Source: Alphaproteobacteria bacterium
GTDB taxonomy: Bacteria; Pseudomonadota; Alphaproteobacteria; JAEULC01
Assembly (NCBI GenBank): GCA_020846275.1
Contig: JADLEG010000263.1
Span: 1 to 42,698, forward strand
Reading direction: 5' to 3'
Length of the DNA stretch: 42,698 bases
The notes under the pieces are model-generated. The model ran no database searches, was not told where the DNA came from, and saw only the letters and a program-made list of their open reading frames with translations. Made by a program: the position numbers and the translations under genes. This document shows, in pieces, positions 30,983-39,751 of this stretch (within the stretch, counting starts at the first letter, position 1; the number at the start of each line of letters is the position of its first letter).

Positions 30983-33406
30983 ATGGTAACGATCGCGGGA
31001 CTGGCCTTGGGCGCGATATTGGTCGCCGTGCCCGTGCTGCCGCTTGCCCTGTGGCTCCACCGCCGCGCCCTGCGCTTCGCCGCCGAAGGCGAGCGCCATG
31101 CGGGCGAAGCGACGCGCCTGTCGCACGACCTTGCGCACTTGAACGCCGTCCTTGCCGGCTCCGCCGACGGCTATATCGCCTGGACCCGGGACGACAGCGG
31201 CGAGTTCGTCTCGGCGACCCTGGCGACGCAGCTCGATCTGCCGGTGGAATGCGGCCTTGCCGAACTCGTCGCCGCGCTGGCGCCCGACAGCCGCACCGGG
31301 TTCGCCGACGCCGTCCGTCGGCTGTGCAACGAAGGCGCCGGCTTCTCGATGGTCGTGACGGCCGACAAGGGCGAAAGCTTCCGCGCCATCGGCCGGCGCG
31401 TCGCCGGCGCCGACGGCAAGCCCCTGGTCGATGTCGTGTGGATGGTCGACCGCAGCGTCGACGCCGCCGTCGCCGGCCAACTGCGCGAGGCCGCGACCGC
31501 CGTGGCGGCCGAGCGCGACAAGAACCAGTCCACGCTCGACGCCGTGCCGGTGCCGATGTGGCGGCGCGACGGGGCGCTGGCGCTGATCTGGTGCAATGCC
31601 GCCTATGCCGCCGCGCTGGACAGCACGCCGGACCGCGCGATCGCCGACCAGCGCGAGCTTCTGCCCGGCGCGCAGGGCGGCCGCGCCGTGGCGCAGCGCG
31701 CGCTGGCCTCGGGCAAGCCCGCCAGCGACGCGCGCCACGTGATCGTCTCGGGCGAGCGCAAGCGCGTCGAGATCACCGAGATCCCCGTGCCGGGCGGCGA
31801 GCTGATCGGCTTCGCGCGCGACGTGACGGAGGTCGAGGAGGCCCGCGCAACCTTGGCCCGCCACATGGCCGCGCATGCCGAGGTGCTGGAAAGCCTGGCC
31901 TCGGCGATCGCCATCTATGCCGCCGACACGCGGCTGATCTTCTTCAACAACTCCTTCGCCCGCCTGTGGCGGCTCGAGGCCGCGTGGCTGGGCAACAAGC
32001 CCACGATCGGCGAGGTGCTGGACGCGATGCGCGACCGGCGGCGCCTGCCGGAATATGTCGACTTCCGCGCCTTCAAGGCCGACACCACGCGCATGTTCAC
32101 CACGCTGATCGAGCCGCGCGACGACCTGATGCACCTGCCCGACGACACGACCCTGCGCACGCTGGTCGCCCCCCACCCGCTGGGGGGGCTGATGTTCCTC
32201 TACGAGGACGTGACCGACCGGCTGGTGCTCGAGCGCTCCTACAACACCCTGACCGAGGTGCAGCGCGAGACGCTCAACAACCTGCACGAGGGCGTGGCGG
32301 TGTTCGGCGGCGACGGCCGCCTGCGCTTGAGCAACCCCGAATTCGCGCGGCTGTGGGACCTGACGCCCGACGACCTGGCCGACAATCCGCACGTCGCCGA
32401 CCTGGCCGACAAGATCCGCGGGCTGTTCCCGCGCGAGGAGGACTGGGCCGAGCTGAAGCGCCAGATCATCGCGCGCGTGACCGAGCCGGAATCGCGCGCC
32501 GGCCGCATCGAGCGCAGCGACCAGAAGATGATCGACTACGCCGTCACGCCGCTGCCCGACGGCGCGGCGCTGCTGACCTATATCGACGTCACGGACCGCC
32601 TGCGCGTGGAGCGCGCGCTGCGCGAGCGCAACATGGCGCTGGAGGCCGCCGACCGGTTGAAGACCGAGTTCATCGCCAACGTGTCGTACGAATTGCGCAC
32701 GCCGCTCAACGCCATCATCGGCTTCACCGAGATCCTGGGCAACGAGTTCTTCGGCGCCTTGAACGACCGGCAGAAGGAATACACGCGCAGCATCCTGCAG
32801 TCCTCGCACAACCTGCGGAACCTCATCAACGACATCCTGGACCTGGCGACGATCGAGGCCGGCTACATGGAGCTGGAGCTGGCGCCGGTGGATATCGGCA
32901 CGCTCTTGAGCGGGGTGCAGCAGTTGACCCGCGAGCGCGCGCGCGAGCGCGATCTCGCCATCACGGTCGACTGCCCCGCGGATATCGGCGCGATGTCCGG
33001 CGACGAACGGCGCCTGAAGCAGGCGCTCTACAACCTGGTCAGCAACGCGGTCAAGTTCACGCCGGCCGGCGGCCGCATCACGCTGAAGGCCATGCGCGAG
33101 GACGACGGCATCGCGCTCAGCGTGGCGGACACCGGCATCGGCATCGCGCGCGAGGACCATGAGCGCGTGTTCGAGCGCTTCGAGCGCGGCCCGGGCCAGG
33201 GCCGCCAGGCCGGCGCGGGGCTGGGGCTGGCGCTGGTCAAGAGCCTTGTCGAGCTGCATGGCGGCACGGTCGCGATCGACTCGGCCCGGGGCGCGGGCAC
33301 CACCGTGGTGTGCCACCTGCCGGCGAAGGCGCTGCTGCGCGTCACTCCGGCTTCGGCATCGGCGGCGCCAGGAGCTGGGGGTCCAGGCGCGTCTCGAACA
33401 GGTTGA
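30983..33406 (+). CDS. divL: DivL-like PAS sensor kinase with tyrosine replacing the phospho-accepting histidine
   Basis: An 807-residue membrane-anchored kinase homologue. One membrane helix (about 3-25) is followed by a string of about four PAS-like domains (about 50-540), then the HisKA helix pair and an intact ATP-binding domain: NLVSNAVKFTPAGG (N box), DTGIGIAREDHERVFERF (G1) and GAGLGLALVKSLVELHGG (G2). The H box reads FIANVSYELRTPLNAIIGF; Tyr569 (codon 32687-32689) stands where His is normal. This is the hallmark of Caulobacter DivL (Tyr550, about 770 residues, also PAS-rich), a cell-cycle protein that works with CckA and DivK upstream of CtrA. The last 20 or so residues overlap the convergent M23 gene by 65 bases. 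Confidence 0.82.
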   Translation: MVTIAGLALGAILVAVPVLPLALWLHRRALRFAAEGERHAGEATRLSHDLAHLNAVLAGSADGYIAWTRDDSGEFVSATLATQLDLPVECGLAELVAALAPDSRTGFADAVRRLCNEGAGFSMVVTADKGESFRAIGRRVAGADGKPLVDVVWMVDRSVDAAVAGQLREAATAVAAERDKNQSTLDAVPVPMWRRDGALALIWCNAAYAAALDSTPDRAIADQRELLPGAQGGRAVAQRALASGKPASDARHVIVSGERKRVEITEIPVPGGELIGFARDVTEVEEARATLARHMAAHAEVLESLASAIAIYAADTRLIFFNNSFARLWRLEAAWLGNKPTIGEVLDAMRDRRRLPEYVDFRAFKADTTRMFTTLIEPRDDLMHLPDDTTLRTLVAPHPLGGLMFLYEDVTDRLVLERSYNTLTEVQRETLNNLHEGVAVFGGDGRLRLSNPEFARLWDLTPDDLADNPHVADLADKIRGLFPREEDWAELKRQIIARVTEPESRAGRIERSDQKMIDYAVTPLPDGAALLTYIDVTDRLRVERALRERNMALEAADRLKTEFIANVSYELRTPLNAIIGFTEILGNEFFGALNDRQKEYTRSILQSSHNLRNLINDILDLATIEAGYMELELAPVDIGTLLSGVQQLTRERARERDLAITVDCPADIGAMSGDERRLKQALYNLVSNAVKFTPAGGRITLKAMREDDGIALSVADTGIGIAREDHERVFERFERGPGQGRQAGAGLGLALVKSLVELHGGTVAIDSARGAGTTVVCHLPAKALLRVTPASASAAPGAGGPGASRTG

Positions 33407-34148
33407 GGCCCCAGTGCAAATGCGGGCCGGTGGCCCGCCCGGTCGCGCCCGCCTTGCCGATCGGCGCGCCGCGGCCCATGCGCTGGCCGTCCTTGGCCGC
33501 GACCTCGGACAGATGCATGAAGACCGAGCTCAATCCGTGGCCGTGGTCGAGGATCACGGTCCAGCCGGTCAGGTAGAGGTCCGCGATCATCGTCACCATG
33601 CCGTCGGCCGGCGCCATGATCGGCGTACCCGTGGGCACCGCGATGTCGACCCCGTAGTGCGGCGCGCGGGGCTGGCCGTTCAGGATGCGCTGACTGCCAT
33701 AGACCCCGCTGATCGGGCCCGTCACCGGCCACAAGAATCCCGCCAGGAAATCGGTGCGCGCGTCGTCGCGCCGGCGCACCTCGCGCACCATGGCGCCCTC
33801 GGCCTTGATGCGCTCCAGCACCTCGGGTGGCGGCGTCACCATCCGCTCCGGCAGTCCGTCGACGCGCTGGATGTCGAACTTGCGGGGCGCCACCGCCAGC
33901 ACCTTGGTCTCGCGGCTGCCGTCGGGCGAAGCCACCTCCACGATGGCCTTGACCGCCTCGCGCCCGAACCCCGCCAGGAACACGCCCTCCGGCGACACGC
34001 GCACGGGCGCACCGTCGACCGAAACCTTGCTGCCCGGCGCGACGTGCCCCTCGACCAGCCCGCCCTGGGTCAGCGGCCCGGTGAAGGTGACGGGATCGGC
34101 GCGGGCGATCGGCGCGCACAGCAGGAGAAGGACGGCTGCGAACGCCAA
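33342..34148 (-). CDS. M23 (LytM) metallopeptidase, exported; start codon uncertain
   Basis: About 268 residues. A signal peptide (AFAAVLLLLCAPIARA) leads to a beta-rich N-terminal domain and then the M23 domain: GVYGSQRILNGQPRAPHYGVDIAVP with the zinc ligands His and Asp, and TGPHLHWGLNLF with the HxH motif. All catalytic residues are present, so it should cleave peptidoglycan cross-bridges in the periplasm. The only standard start near the signal peptide is TTG at 34148. Four codons upstream an ATA (34158-34160) would give MKNCLAFAAVLLLL and has GGGAGGGGGGAC just ahead, so it may be a mutated ATG or a rare start. A repeat element begins two bases further up. The family is often encoded beside xseA. 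Confidence 0.85.
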   Translation of the reverse strand: MAFAAVLLLLCAPIARADPVTFTGPLTQGGLVEGHVAPGSKVSVDGAPVRVSPEGVFLAGFGREAVKAIVEVASPDGSRETKVLAVAPRKFDIQRVDGLPERMVTPPPEVLERIKAEGAMVREVRRRDDARTDFLAGFLWPVTGPISGVYGSQRILNGQPRAPHYGVDIAVPTGTPIMAPADGMVTMIADLYLTGWTVILDHGHGLSSVFMHLSEVAAKDGQRMGRGAPIGKAGATGRATGPHLHWGLNLFETRLDPQLLAPPMPKPE

Positions 34149-34161
34149 GCAGTTTTTTATG

Positions 34162-34309
34162 TCCCCCCTCCCCTTGTGGGAGGGGGGTAGGGGGAGGGGG
34201 CGATCCACGCTGCGTTGATCTCGCTTCTGAACGGCTCGTCGCTTCCTCCTCTGCGCGCTCTCGCGCGCGGACCCCTCCCCCTTTCCCCCTCCCGCAAGGG
34301 GAGGGGGGC
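34162..34309. repeat. C-rich mirrored repeat element with imperfect terminal inverted repeats
   Basis: The left end, from 34162, and the reverse complement of the right end, to 34309, align over about 40 bases with few differences. Each end is itself a hairpin: CCCCCCTCCC/GGGAGGGGGG (34163-34172, 34178-34187), and CCCCTCCC/GGGAGGGG (34286-34293, 34299-34306). A 60-70 base core lies between. There is no open frame for a transposase, so it looks like a non-autonomous or REPIN/MITE-like element. It lies between the M23 start and the xseA stop. Confidence 0.7.
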
Positions 34310-34339
34310 CCAGAACGAAGGAAGCGCCTTCTACCTGAG

Positions 34340-35842
34340 TCACAGCAGCGACCCCTGTGACCCGTCCGTCGGCGGCTTGCGCGTCGGACGGGCCGGCGCG
34401 ACCGATGGGCCGGAGACGGTCGTCCCGACCTCGCCGTCGTGGAAGCGCAGGCCCAGATGCTGGCCGGGTTTTGTCTGGTTCGCTTCCGTGACTGGCTTCC
34501 CGTGCGCGTCGCGCACCAGCACGAAGCCGCGTTCCAGCACGCGTTCGTAGGAATAGCTGTCGAGCAGGCCGGACAGCGCGTCGAAGCGCTGGCGTGCGTG
34601 AACCAGGGCGCGCCCGCCCGCCGCCGCCATGCGCTGGGCGAGTTCCGTCGCGCGGCGTTCGCCGTCGTCGAAGCGCCGCGCCAGCAGTCCCGGCCGCAGC
34701 CGCACCATGGTCGCGTCGGCGACCCGGCGCGCGGCGGCGAGCGTCGCCTCGGGCCGTGGCAGCGACGCCCAGCCATGCGCCACGCGGCGCGCGCGATCGT
34801 CGACCAGCACGCGCAGCGCATTGCCCATGCGCTCGGACCAGCCGTCCAGGCGCTGCGCGCGCTCCTCGATCGCTTGCTGCGGCCGCGGCAGGGCCCGCGC
34901 CAGATCGTCGACGCGCACGCGCCGGTCGGCGATCACGCGGCCCGCGCAGGCGACCAGCCGGCGCTCCTGCTTCAGCAACTCGGTCAGCAGTTCGGCGCGC
35001 ACCGGCACCGCCATCTCGGCCGCCGCCGTCGGCGTCGGCGCGCGACGGTCGGCGGCGAAGTCGATCAGGGTCGTGTCGGTCTCGTGGCCGACGGCCGAGA
35101 TCAGCGGGATCGCGCTGGCAGCCGCCGCGCGGACCACGATCTCCTCGTTGAAGGCCCACAGGTCCTCCAGGCTGCCGCCGCCCCGCGCCACGATCAGCAG
35201 GTCGGGCCGCGCCACCTTGCCCCCGACTTCGAGCCGGTTGAAGCCCTCGATGGCGGCCGCCACCTGCGCTGCCGCGCCCTCGCCCTGCACCAGCACGGGC
35301 CAGATCAGCACATGGCGCGGGAAGCGCTCGGCCAAGCGGTGCAGGATGTCGCGGATCACCGCGCCGGTGGGCGAGGTCACGACGCCGATCACATCGGGCA
35401 GGTAGGGCAGCTTCTTCTTGCGGTCCGGGTCGAACAGGCCTTCGGCGGCGAGCTTCTTGCGCCGGTCCTCCAGCAGCTTCAGCAGCGCCCCCTCGCCCGA
35501 CAGCTCGATCGATTCGATCACGAGCTGGTAGCGCGAGCGCTCCATGTAGGTGGTCAGTCGCCCGACGCAGATCACCTCCATGCCGTCCTCGGGCTTCAAC
35601 GCCAGGCGGCCGACGGTGCCGCGCCAGCACACCGCGTCCATGTTGGCTTCGGCGTCCTTGAGGCACAGGTAGATATGGCCGGAGGCGGCGCGTTTGAGAC
35701 CCGAGATCTCGCCCCTGACCCGCACGCGGCCATAGGCGTCCTCGACCGTGCGCTTCAGCGCGCGGGACAGCTCGCCGACCGTGAATTCCGGCAGGTTCGA
35801 GCCGACCAGGCCGGCGGCGTCGATCGATGCTTGCGTTGCCAT
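34340..35842 (-). CDS. xseA: Exodeoxyribonuclease VII large subunit
   Basis: A 500-residue subunit of the single-strand-specific exonuclease. The N-terminal OB domain (FTVGELSRALKRTVEDAYGRVRVRGEISGL, then GHIYLCLKDAEANMDAVCWRG) is followed by the catalytic core with IGVVTSPTGAVIRDILHRLAERFP, ARGGGSLEDLWAFNEE and SAVGHETDTTLIDFAADRRAPTPTAAAE, then a long coiled-coil arm and a C-terminal beta segment near YERVLERGFVLVRD. The chosen ATG precedes ATQASIDAAGLVGSNLPEFTV. It is divergent from purD by 55 bases. The small subunit XseB is not in the window. The extreme C-terminus (SVAPARPTRKPPTDGSQGSLL) is low-complexity and may be extended. Confidence 0.96.
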   Translation of the reverse strand: MATQASIDAAGLVGSNLPEFTVGELSRALKRTVEDAYGRVRVRGEISGLKRAASGHIYLCLKDAEANMDAVCWRGTVGRLALKPEDGMEVICVGRLTTYMERSRYQLVIESIELSGEGALLKLLEDRRKKLAAEGLFDPDRKKKLPYLPDVIGVVTSPTGAVIRDILHRLAERFPRHVLIWPVLVQGEGAAAQVAAAIEGFNRLEVGGKVARPDLLIVARGGGSLEDLWAFNEEIVVRAAAASAIPLISAVGHETDTTLIDFAADRRAPTPTAAAEMAVPVRAELLTELLKQERRLVACAGRVIADRRVRVDDLARALPRPQQAIEERAQRLDGWSERMGNALRVLVDDRARRVAHGWASLPRPEATLAAARRVADATMVRLRPGLLARRFDDGERRATELAQRMAAAGGRALVHARQRFDALSGLLDSYSYERVLERGFVLVRDAHGKPVTEANQTKPGQHLGLRFHDGEVGTTVSGPSVAPARPTRKPPTDGSQGSLL

Positions 35843-35897
35843 CGCCGCATGATACACGGGGGCGGCCGTCGATGAACCCGGGTCTTTGGGGGTGGGG

Positions 35898-37181
35898 TTG
35901 CGGATACTCGTGGTGGGATCGGGCGGGCGCGAGCATGCCCTGTGCTGGGCGATCGCCGCCTCGCCGCTATGCGACAAGCTCTATTGCGCGCCGGGCAATC
36001 CGGGCATCGCCGAGGAAGCCGAGCTGGTCGCGATCGCGGCGATGGAGCTGGACCGGATCGTCGATTTCGCGCGCGAGAAATCGATCGACCTGGTCGTCGT
36101 CGGCCCCGAGCCGCCGCTGGTCGCCGGCCTCGTGGACAAGCTGGACGCCGCCGGCATCAAGGCTTTCGGGCCGCGCGCCGCCGCGGCGGCACTGGAGGGA
36201 TCGAAGGGCTTCACCAAGGATTTCTGCGCGCGGCATAAGATTCCGACCGCCGCCTACCAGCGCTTCACCGATGCCGGCAAGGCGAGCGCCTACGTCCGGC
36301 AGAAAGGCGCGCCGATCGTGGTCAAGGCCGACGGCCTGGCCGCCGGCAAGGGCGTGACGGTCGCGCGCACGGTCGACGAGGCGCTGGCGGCGGTCGCCGA
36401 CGCGCTGGTCGGCGGCCGGTTCGGCAGCGCCGGCGCGTCGGTCGTGGTCGAGGAGTTCCTGGAAGGCGAGATCGCCAGCTTCTTCGCGCTGATCGACGGC
36501 GTCGACGTGCTGCCGCTGCAGTCCGTGCAGGACCACAAGGCGGTGGGCGACGGCGAGACCGGCCCCAACACCGGCGGCATGGGCGCCTATGCGCCGGTCG
36601 CCGCGATGACGCCGGCGATGGAGCAGCAGGTGATGGACCGCATCGTCCGTCCGACGGTGCGCGCGATGGCCGCCGAGGGCGCGCCCTACAAGGGCGTGCT
36701 GTTCACCGAGCTGATGATCTGCCGCGACGGGCCGAAGCTGATCGAATTCAACGTGCGTTTCGGCGATCCCGAGTGCCAGGTGCTGATGATGCGCCTGAAG
36801 TCGGACCTGGTGCCGGCGCTGGTCGCGGCCTGCGACGGCGAGCTAAAGTCCTTCGACCTGCGCTGGCACGCCGACGCGGTGCTGACCGTCGTGCTTGCCG
36901 CCAAGGGCTATCCCGACACCCCCAAGCCCGGCGGCGCGATCGGCGGGCTCGACCGCGCTTCAGCCCTTCCCGGCGTGAAGATCTTTCAAGCCGGCACCAA
37001 GCTGGACGCCGCCGGACGCCTGGTCGCCGCGGGCGGGCGCGTCCTGAATGTGACGGCGCGCGCCCCCGACGTGGCCGAGGCCCAGGCGCTCGCCTACAGG
37101 GCCGTCGATCTCGTTGATTTTCCTGATGGTTTCTGCCGTCGCGACATCGGGTGGCGGGCGGTGCCTTCGCGCGCAAGGTAA
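35898..37181 (+). CDS. purD: Phosphoribosylamine--glycine ligase
   Basis: A 427-residue ATP-grasp enzyme of purine synthesis, joining glycine to phosphoribosylamine. [23 protein letters not shown] opens the N domain. [41 protein letters not shown], and the GARS signature region [12 protein letters not shown] with [21 protein letters not shown] are all present. The start is probably TTG at 35898, matching the family N-terminus [13 protein letters not shown] 35892 and TTG 35886 are in frame. Length is normal. The gene is divergent from xseA, a common arrangement. Confidence 0.97.
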   Translation: MRILVVGSGGREHALCWAIAASPLCDKLYCAPGNPGIAEEAELVAIAAMELDRIVDFAREKSIDLVVVGPEPPLVAGLVDKLDAAGIKAFGPRAAAAALEGSKGFTKDFCARHKIPTAAYQRFTDAGKASAYVRQKGAPIVVKADGLAAGKGVTVARTVDEALAAVADALVGGRFGSAGASVVVEEFLEGEIASFFALIDGVDVLPLQSVQDHKAVGDGETGPNTGGMGAYAPVAAMTPAMEQQVMDRIVRPTVRAMAAEGAPYKGVLFTELMICRDGPKLIEFNVRFGDPECQVLMMRLKSDLVPALVAACDGELKSFDLRWHADAVLTVVLAAKGYPDTPKPGGAIGGLDRASALPGVKIFQAGTKLDAAGRLVAAGGRVLNVTARAPDVAEAQALAYRAVDLVDFPDGFCRRDIGWRAVPSRAR

Positions 37182-37197
37182 GCGAATCGTTAACCAT
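37179..37197. promoter_or_regulatory. CtrA-box-like site upstream of the PAS-EAL gene
   Basis: TAAG-CGAATCG-TTAA (37179-37193) reads on the minus strand as TTAA-N7-CTTA. It runs into TTAACCAT (37190-37197), the strong CtrA half-site. It overlaps the end of purD and lies 42 bases before the EAL ATG. It resembles the site at 5377-5391. Confidence 0.35.
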
Positions 37198-37238
37198 GGC
37201 CGGGTGACACTGCGGGCAACCAAGGGGTCAAGCACCGC

Positions 37239-38477
37239 ATGCCCACGACTGCGGCCATCTCCGTCGAGCAGCAGCTGCGCCAGGAGCGCGACCGTTTCAT
37301 CGCGTTCGCCTTCTGCGGCAACGACATGCTGATGGAGCTGGACGCCGAGGGCCGCATCCGCTTCGCGGCCGGCGCCACCGAGCTTCTGGCCGGCGCCGCC
37401 GGCAGCGCGCTGCTCGGCCGTCCGTTCATCGACCTGGTCGCGGACGCGGACCGTCCGATCGTCGGCGCGCTGGTCGCCGCCGCCGCGCAGGGCGGCAAGC
37501 GCTTCGACGACGCGCCGTTCGTTTTGACGCCCCCGGGGCGCGACGCCGTGAAGGTCGAGGCGACCGGCTTCACGGTGCCGCAGCTCAAGGGCAACTGCTT
37601 CCTTGCCGTGCGCCGGGCGCGCCAGCCCAAGGTCGTGGCGGCGCCGCCGGTGGCGCCGTCGCAATCCCCCGCTGCCGAGGTCCTGGCGGCGCGGCAACTG
37701 CTCGAATCGCGCAAGTTCGACATCGCCTTCCAGCCGGTGGTGTCGCTCGACACGGGCGCCTTCCACCACCTGGAGGCGCTGCTGCGCCTGCCTTCGGGCC
37801 AGTCGCCGGCGCAGTTCATCCATCTGGCCGAGGCGAACGGCTTCATCGCCGATCTCGACCTGGCGATCACCAAGGAGACCGTCAGCCGCCTGATCACCGT
37901 GGCCGAGAAGGGCCGGCCGACCAGCGTCGCCATCAACCTGTCCGGCCGCTCGCTGTCCGCGCCCGGCTTCGCGGCGCGGCTGAACGAGGTGTTGAGCGTG
38001 CGGCGCACCTTGAGCCAGCTGGTGATCCTGGAGATCACCGACAGCGGCGCCATCACCGACCTGCGCGCGGTCAACGAGTTCATCCAGTCGATGCGCACGA
38101 CCGGCTTCAAGGTGACGCTCGACGATTTCGGCGCGCGCGGCGCCGCCTTCGAACAGCTCCGCCAGATGGAGGTCGACTACGTCAAGATCGACGGCAGCTT
38201 CATCCGCGAGGCGCGCAAGAGCGACCGCGGCAAGCCCTTCGTGATCGCCATGACCGGGCTGTGCCGCGCGCTGGGCGTGACGGCGATCGCCGAGCAGGTG
38301 GAAGACCCGGCGACGATCGACTTCCTGCGCGAATGCGGCGTCAGCTACGGTCAGGGCTATCTGTTCGGCCGGCCGATGGCCGACGCCGACCTGCTGGTGG
38401 GCGAATCGATGAGCCAGATCCGCTGGCGGCGCAGCAACGCCGAGATCATGAGCTACTACGGCAGCGAGCGGGCCTAG
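37239..38477 (+). CDS. PAS-EAL domain protein (cyclic-di-GMP phosphodiesterase family)
   Basis: A 412-residue cytoplasmic protein. A PAS-like domain (about 20-125: FCGNDMLMELDAEGRIRFAAGATELLAG) is followed by an EAL domain (about 148-395). The metal and catalytic residues are kept: Glu in LEALLRL, Asn in AINLSGRSL, Glu in ILEITDSG, the Asp pair in LDDFG, Lys in VKIDGSF, Glu in IAEQVED and Gln in GQGYLFGRP. Loop 6 (normally DDFGTGYSS) reads DDFGARGAA, and the usual IAEGVE has Gln for Gly, so activity may be altered. It would hydrolyse or sense c-di-GMP. Its stop shares CTAG with the convergent tadA stop. Confidence 0.88.
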   Translation: MPTTAAISVEQQLRQERDRFIAFAFCGNDMLMELDAEGRIRFAAGATELLAGAAGSALLGRPFIDLVADADRPIVGALVAAAAQGGKRFDDAPFVLTPPGRDAVKVEATGFTVPQLKGNCFLAVRRARQPKVVAAPPVAPSQSPAAEVLAARQLLESRKFDIAFQPVVSLDTGAFHHLEALLRLPSGQSPAQFIHLAEANGFIADLDLAITKETVSRLITVAEKGRPTSVAINLSGRSLSAPGFAARLNEVLSVRRTLSQLVILEITDSGAITDLRAVNEFIQSMRTTGFKVTLDDFGARGAAFEQLRQMEVDYVKIDGSFIREARKSDRGKPFVIAMTGLCRALGVTAIAEQVEDPATIDFLRECGVSYGQGYLFGRPMADADLLVGESMSQIRWRRSNAEIMSYYGSERA

Positions 38478-38932
38478 CGCCGCTGGGCGAAGAACGCCCG
38501 CAACAACGCTCCCGCCGCCATGTCGGCAATCCCGCCATAGACCTCGGGCCGGTGGTTGCAGGTCGCCTGCTGGAATATGCGCGGCCCGTGCTCGACCCCG
38601 CCGCCCTTGGGATCGCCCGCACCATAGTAGAGCCGTCGGATCCGCGCGAAGGCGATCGCCTGGGCGCACATCGGGCAGGGTTCCAAAGTCACGTAGAGAT
38701 CGCAATCCGGCAGGCGCGGCGCGCCCGCCTGCGCCGCGGCCGCGCGCAGCGCCAGCAGTTCCGCATGGGCGGTCGGATCGCGGTCGGCCTCGACCCTGTT
38801 ATGCGCGGCGGCCAGCACCCGGCCGGAAGCCGCCTCCACCACCACCGCGCCGACCGGTACCTCGCCCGTCGCCGCCGCCTTTGCCGCCTCGGCGAGCGCC
38901 AGGTCCATGAAGGAATTGCCCTCGGCGATCAT
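38474..38932 (-). CDS. tadA: tRNA-specific adenosine deaminase TadA
   Basis: A 152-residue zinc deaminase that converts the wobble adenosine of tRNA-Arg(ACG) to inosine. TAHAELLAL (with catalytic HAE) and LEPCPMCAQAIAFARIRRLYYGAGDPKGGGVEHG are diagnostic, and the NHRPEVYGGI ending is the TadA-specific tail. Length is normal. ATG 38932 is used; the ATG at 38908 (MDLALAEA) is a possible shorter start. It converges with the EAL gene with a 4-base overlap. A guanine-deaminase function is less likely because of the EHG and PEVYGGI motifs. Confidence 0.93.
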   Translation of the reverse strand: MIAEGNSFMDLALAEAAKAAATGEVPVGAVVVEAASGRVLAAAHNRVEADRDPTAHAELLALRAAAAQAGAPRLPDCDLYVTLEPCPMCAQAIAFARIRRLYYGAGDPKGGGVEHGPRIFQQATCNHRPEVYGGIADMAAGALLRAFFAQRR

Positions 38933-39015
38933 CGGCCGACACTGGCCGGGGCGAAGAAGCCGGTCAAGAGCGCCAAGTCATTGATTTGGCGTCCGCCACG
39001 CCCTATTTTGGGTTT

Positions 39016-39726
39016 ATGTCCCTGCCCATCATCGGCCTGACGCTCGACGCCGAGAAGCCCGGCGGCTATTCCAAGTTTCCCTGGTATGCCGTGCGCGAGA
39101 ACTATTGCGCGGCGGTGGCGCGCGCCGGCGGGCTGCCGATCCTGCTGCCGCACGAGCCGGAGCAGGTGGCCGCCTATCTCGACACGATCGACGGGCTGAT
39201 CGTCACCGGCGGCGCCTTCGATGTCGACCCGGCGATATTCGGCGCCAGCGAGCGCCATGCCAAGGTCACGACCAAGGACCGCCGCACCGCCTTCGAGCTG
39301 GCGGTGACGCGCGGCGCGCTGGAACGCGACAAGCCGGTGCTCGGCATCTGCGGCGGGCAGCAGCTTCTGCATGTCGTGCTGGGCGGCAAGCTGATCCAGC
39401 ACATCCCCGACGAGGTGCCGGGCGCGCTGGCGCACGAGCAGCCCAACCCCCGCGACCAGGCCGGCCACGAGGTCGCGGTCAAGCCGGGCACGCTGCTGCA
39501 TCGCGTCGTGGGCGCCGAGCGCCTGGCGGTCAACTCCGCGCACCACCAGGCGGCCAAGGACGAGCCCGCCGGCGTGATCGTGAACGCCCGCGCGCCCGAC
39601 GGCGTGATCGAGGGCATGGAGGCGCCGCGCTACCGCTTCTGCCTGGGGGTGCAGTGGCATCCCGAGTTCTCGATCTCCACCGGCGACGACCGCATCTTCG
39701 ACGCCCTCATCGCCGCCTGCCGCTGA
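39016..39726 (+). CDS. Class I glutamine amidotransferase, PuuD-like gamma-glutamyl hydrolase
   Basis: A 236-residue peptidase C26 enzyme. DGLIVTGGAFDVDPAIFG, the nucleophile elbow LGICGGQQLLHVVLGGKLIQHIPDE with the catalytic Cys, and GVQWHPEF with the catalytic His and Glu are present. Relatives hydrolyse gamma-glutamyl-GABA (PuuD) or similar gamma-glutamyl amides. No other putrescine genes are near, so the substrate is uncertain. The ATG at 39016 precedes SLPIIGLTLDAEKPGGYS, the typical N-terminus. It is the first of three same-strand genes with rluB and rsmD. Confidence 0.9.
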   Translation: MSLPIIGLTLDAEKPGGYSKFPWYAVRENYCAAVARAGGLPILLPHEPEQVAAYLDTIDGLIVTGGAFDVDPAIFGASERHAKVTTKDRRTAFELAVTRGALERDKPVLGICGGQQLLHVVLGGKLIQHIPDEVPGALAHEQPNPRDQAGHEVAVKPGTLLHRVVGAERLAVNSAHHQAAKDEPAGVIVNARAPDGVIEGMEAPRYRFCLGVQWHPEFSISTGDDRIFDALIAACR

Positions 39727-39751
39727 CGGCGGCGCGAGGCACGCCGCCGCC

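Noticed and set aside
30536..33316. A 926-codon open frame antisense to the DivL-like gene
   Set aside because: The sense strand encodes PAS and ATPase domains; the antisense product has no domain and only shadow composition.
30983..33406. Ordinary histidine kinase
   Set aside because: The codon at the phospho-acceptor position is TAC (Tyr) at 32687-32689, so a standard His-phosphorylation role is not supported.
33342..35936. A single 864-residue frame covering the M23 peptidase and part of xseA
   Set aside because: The upstream portion is a shadow frame of xseA and runs through the C-rich repeat; the signal peptide marks the true M23 N-terminus near 34160.
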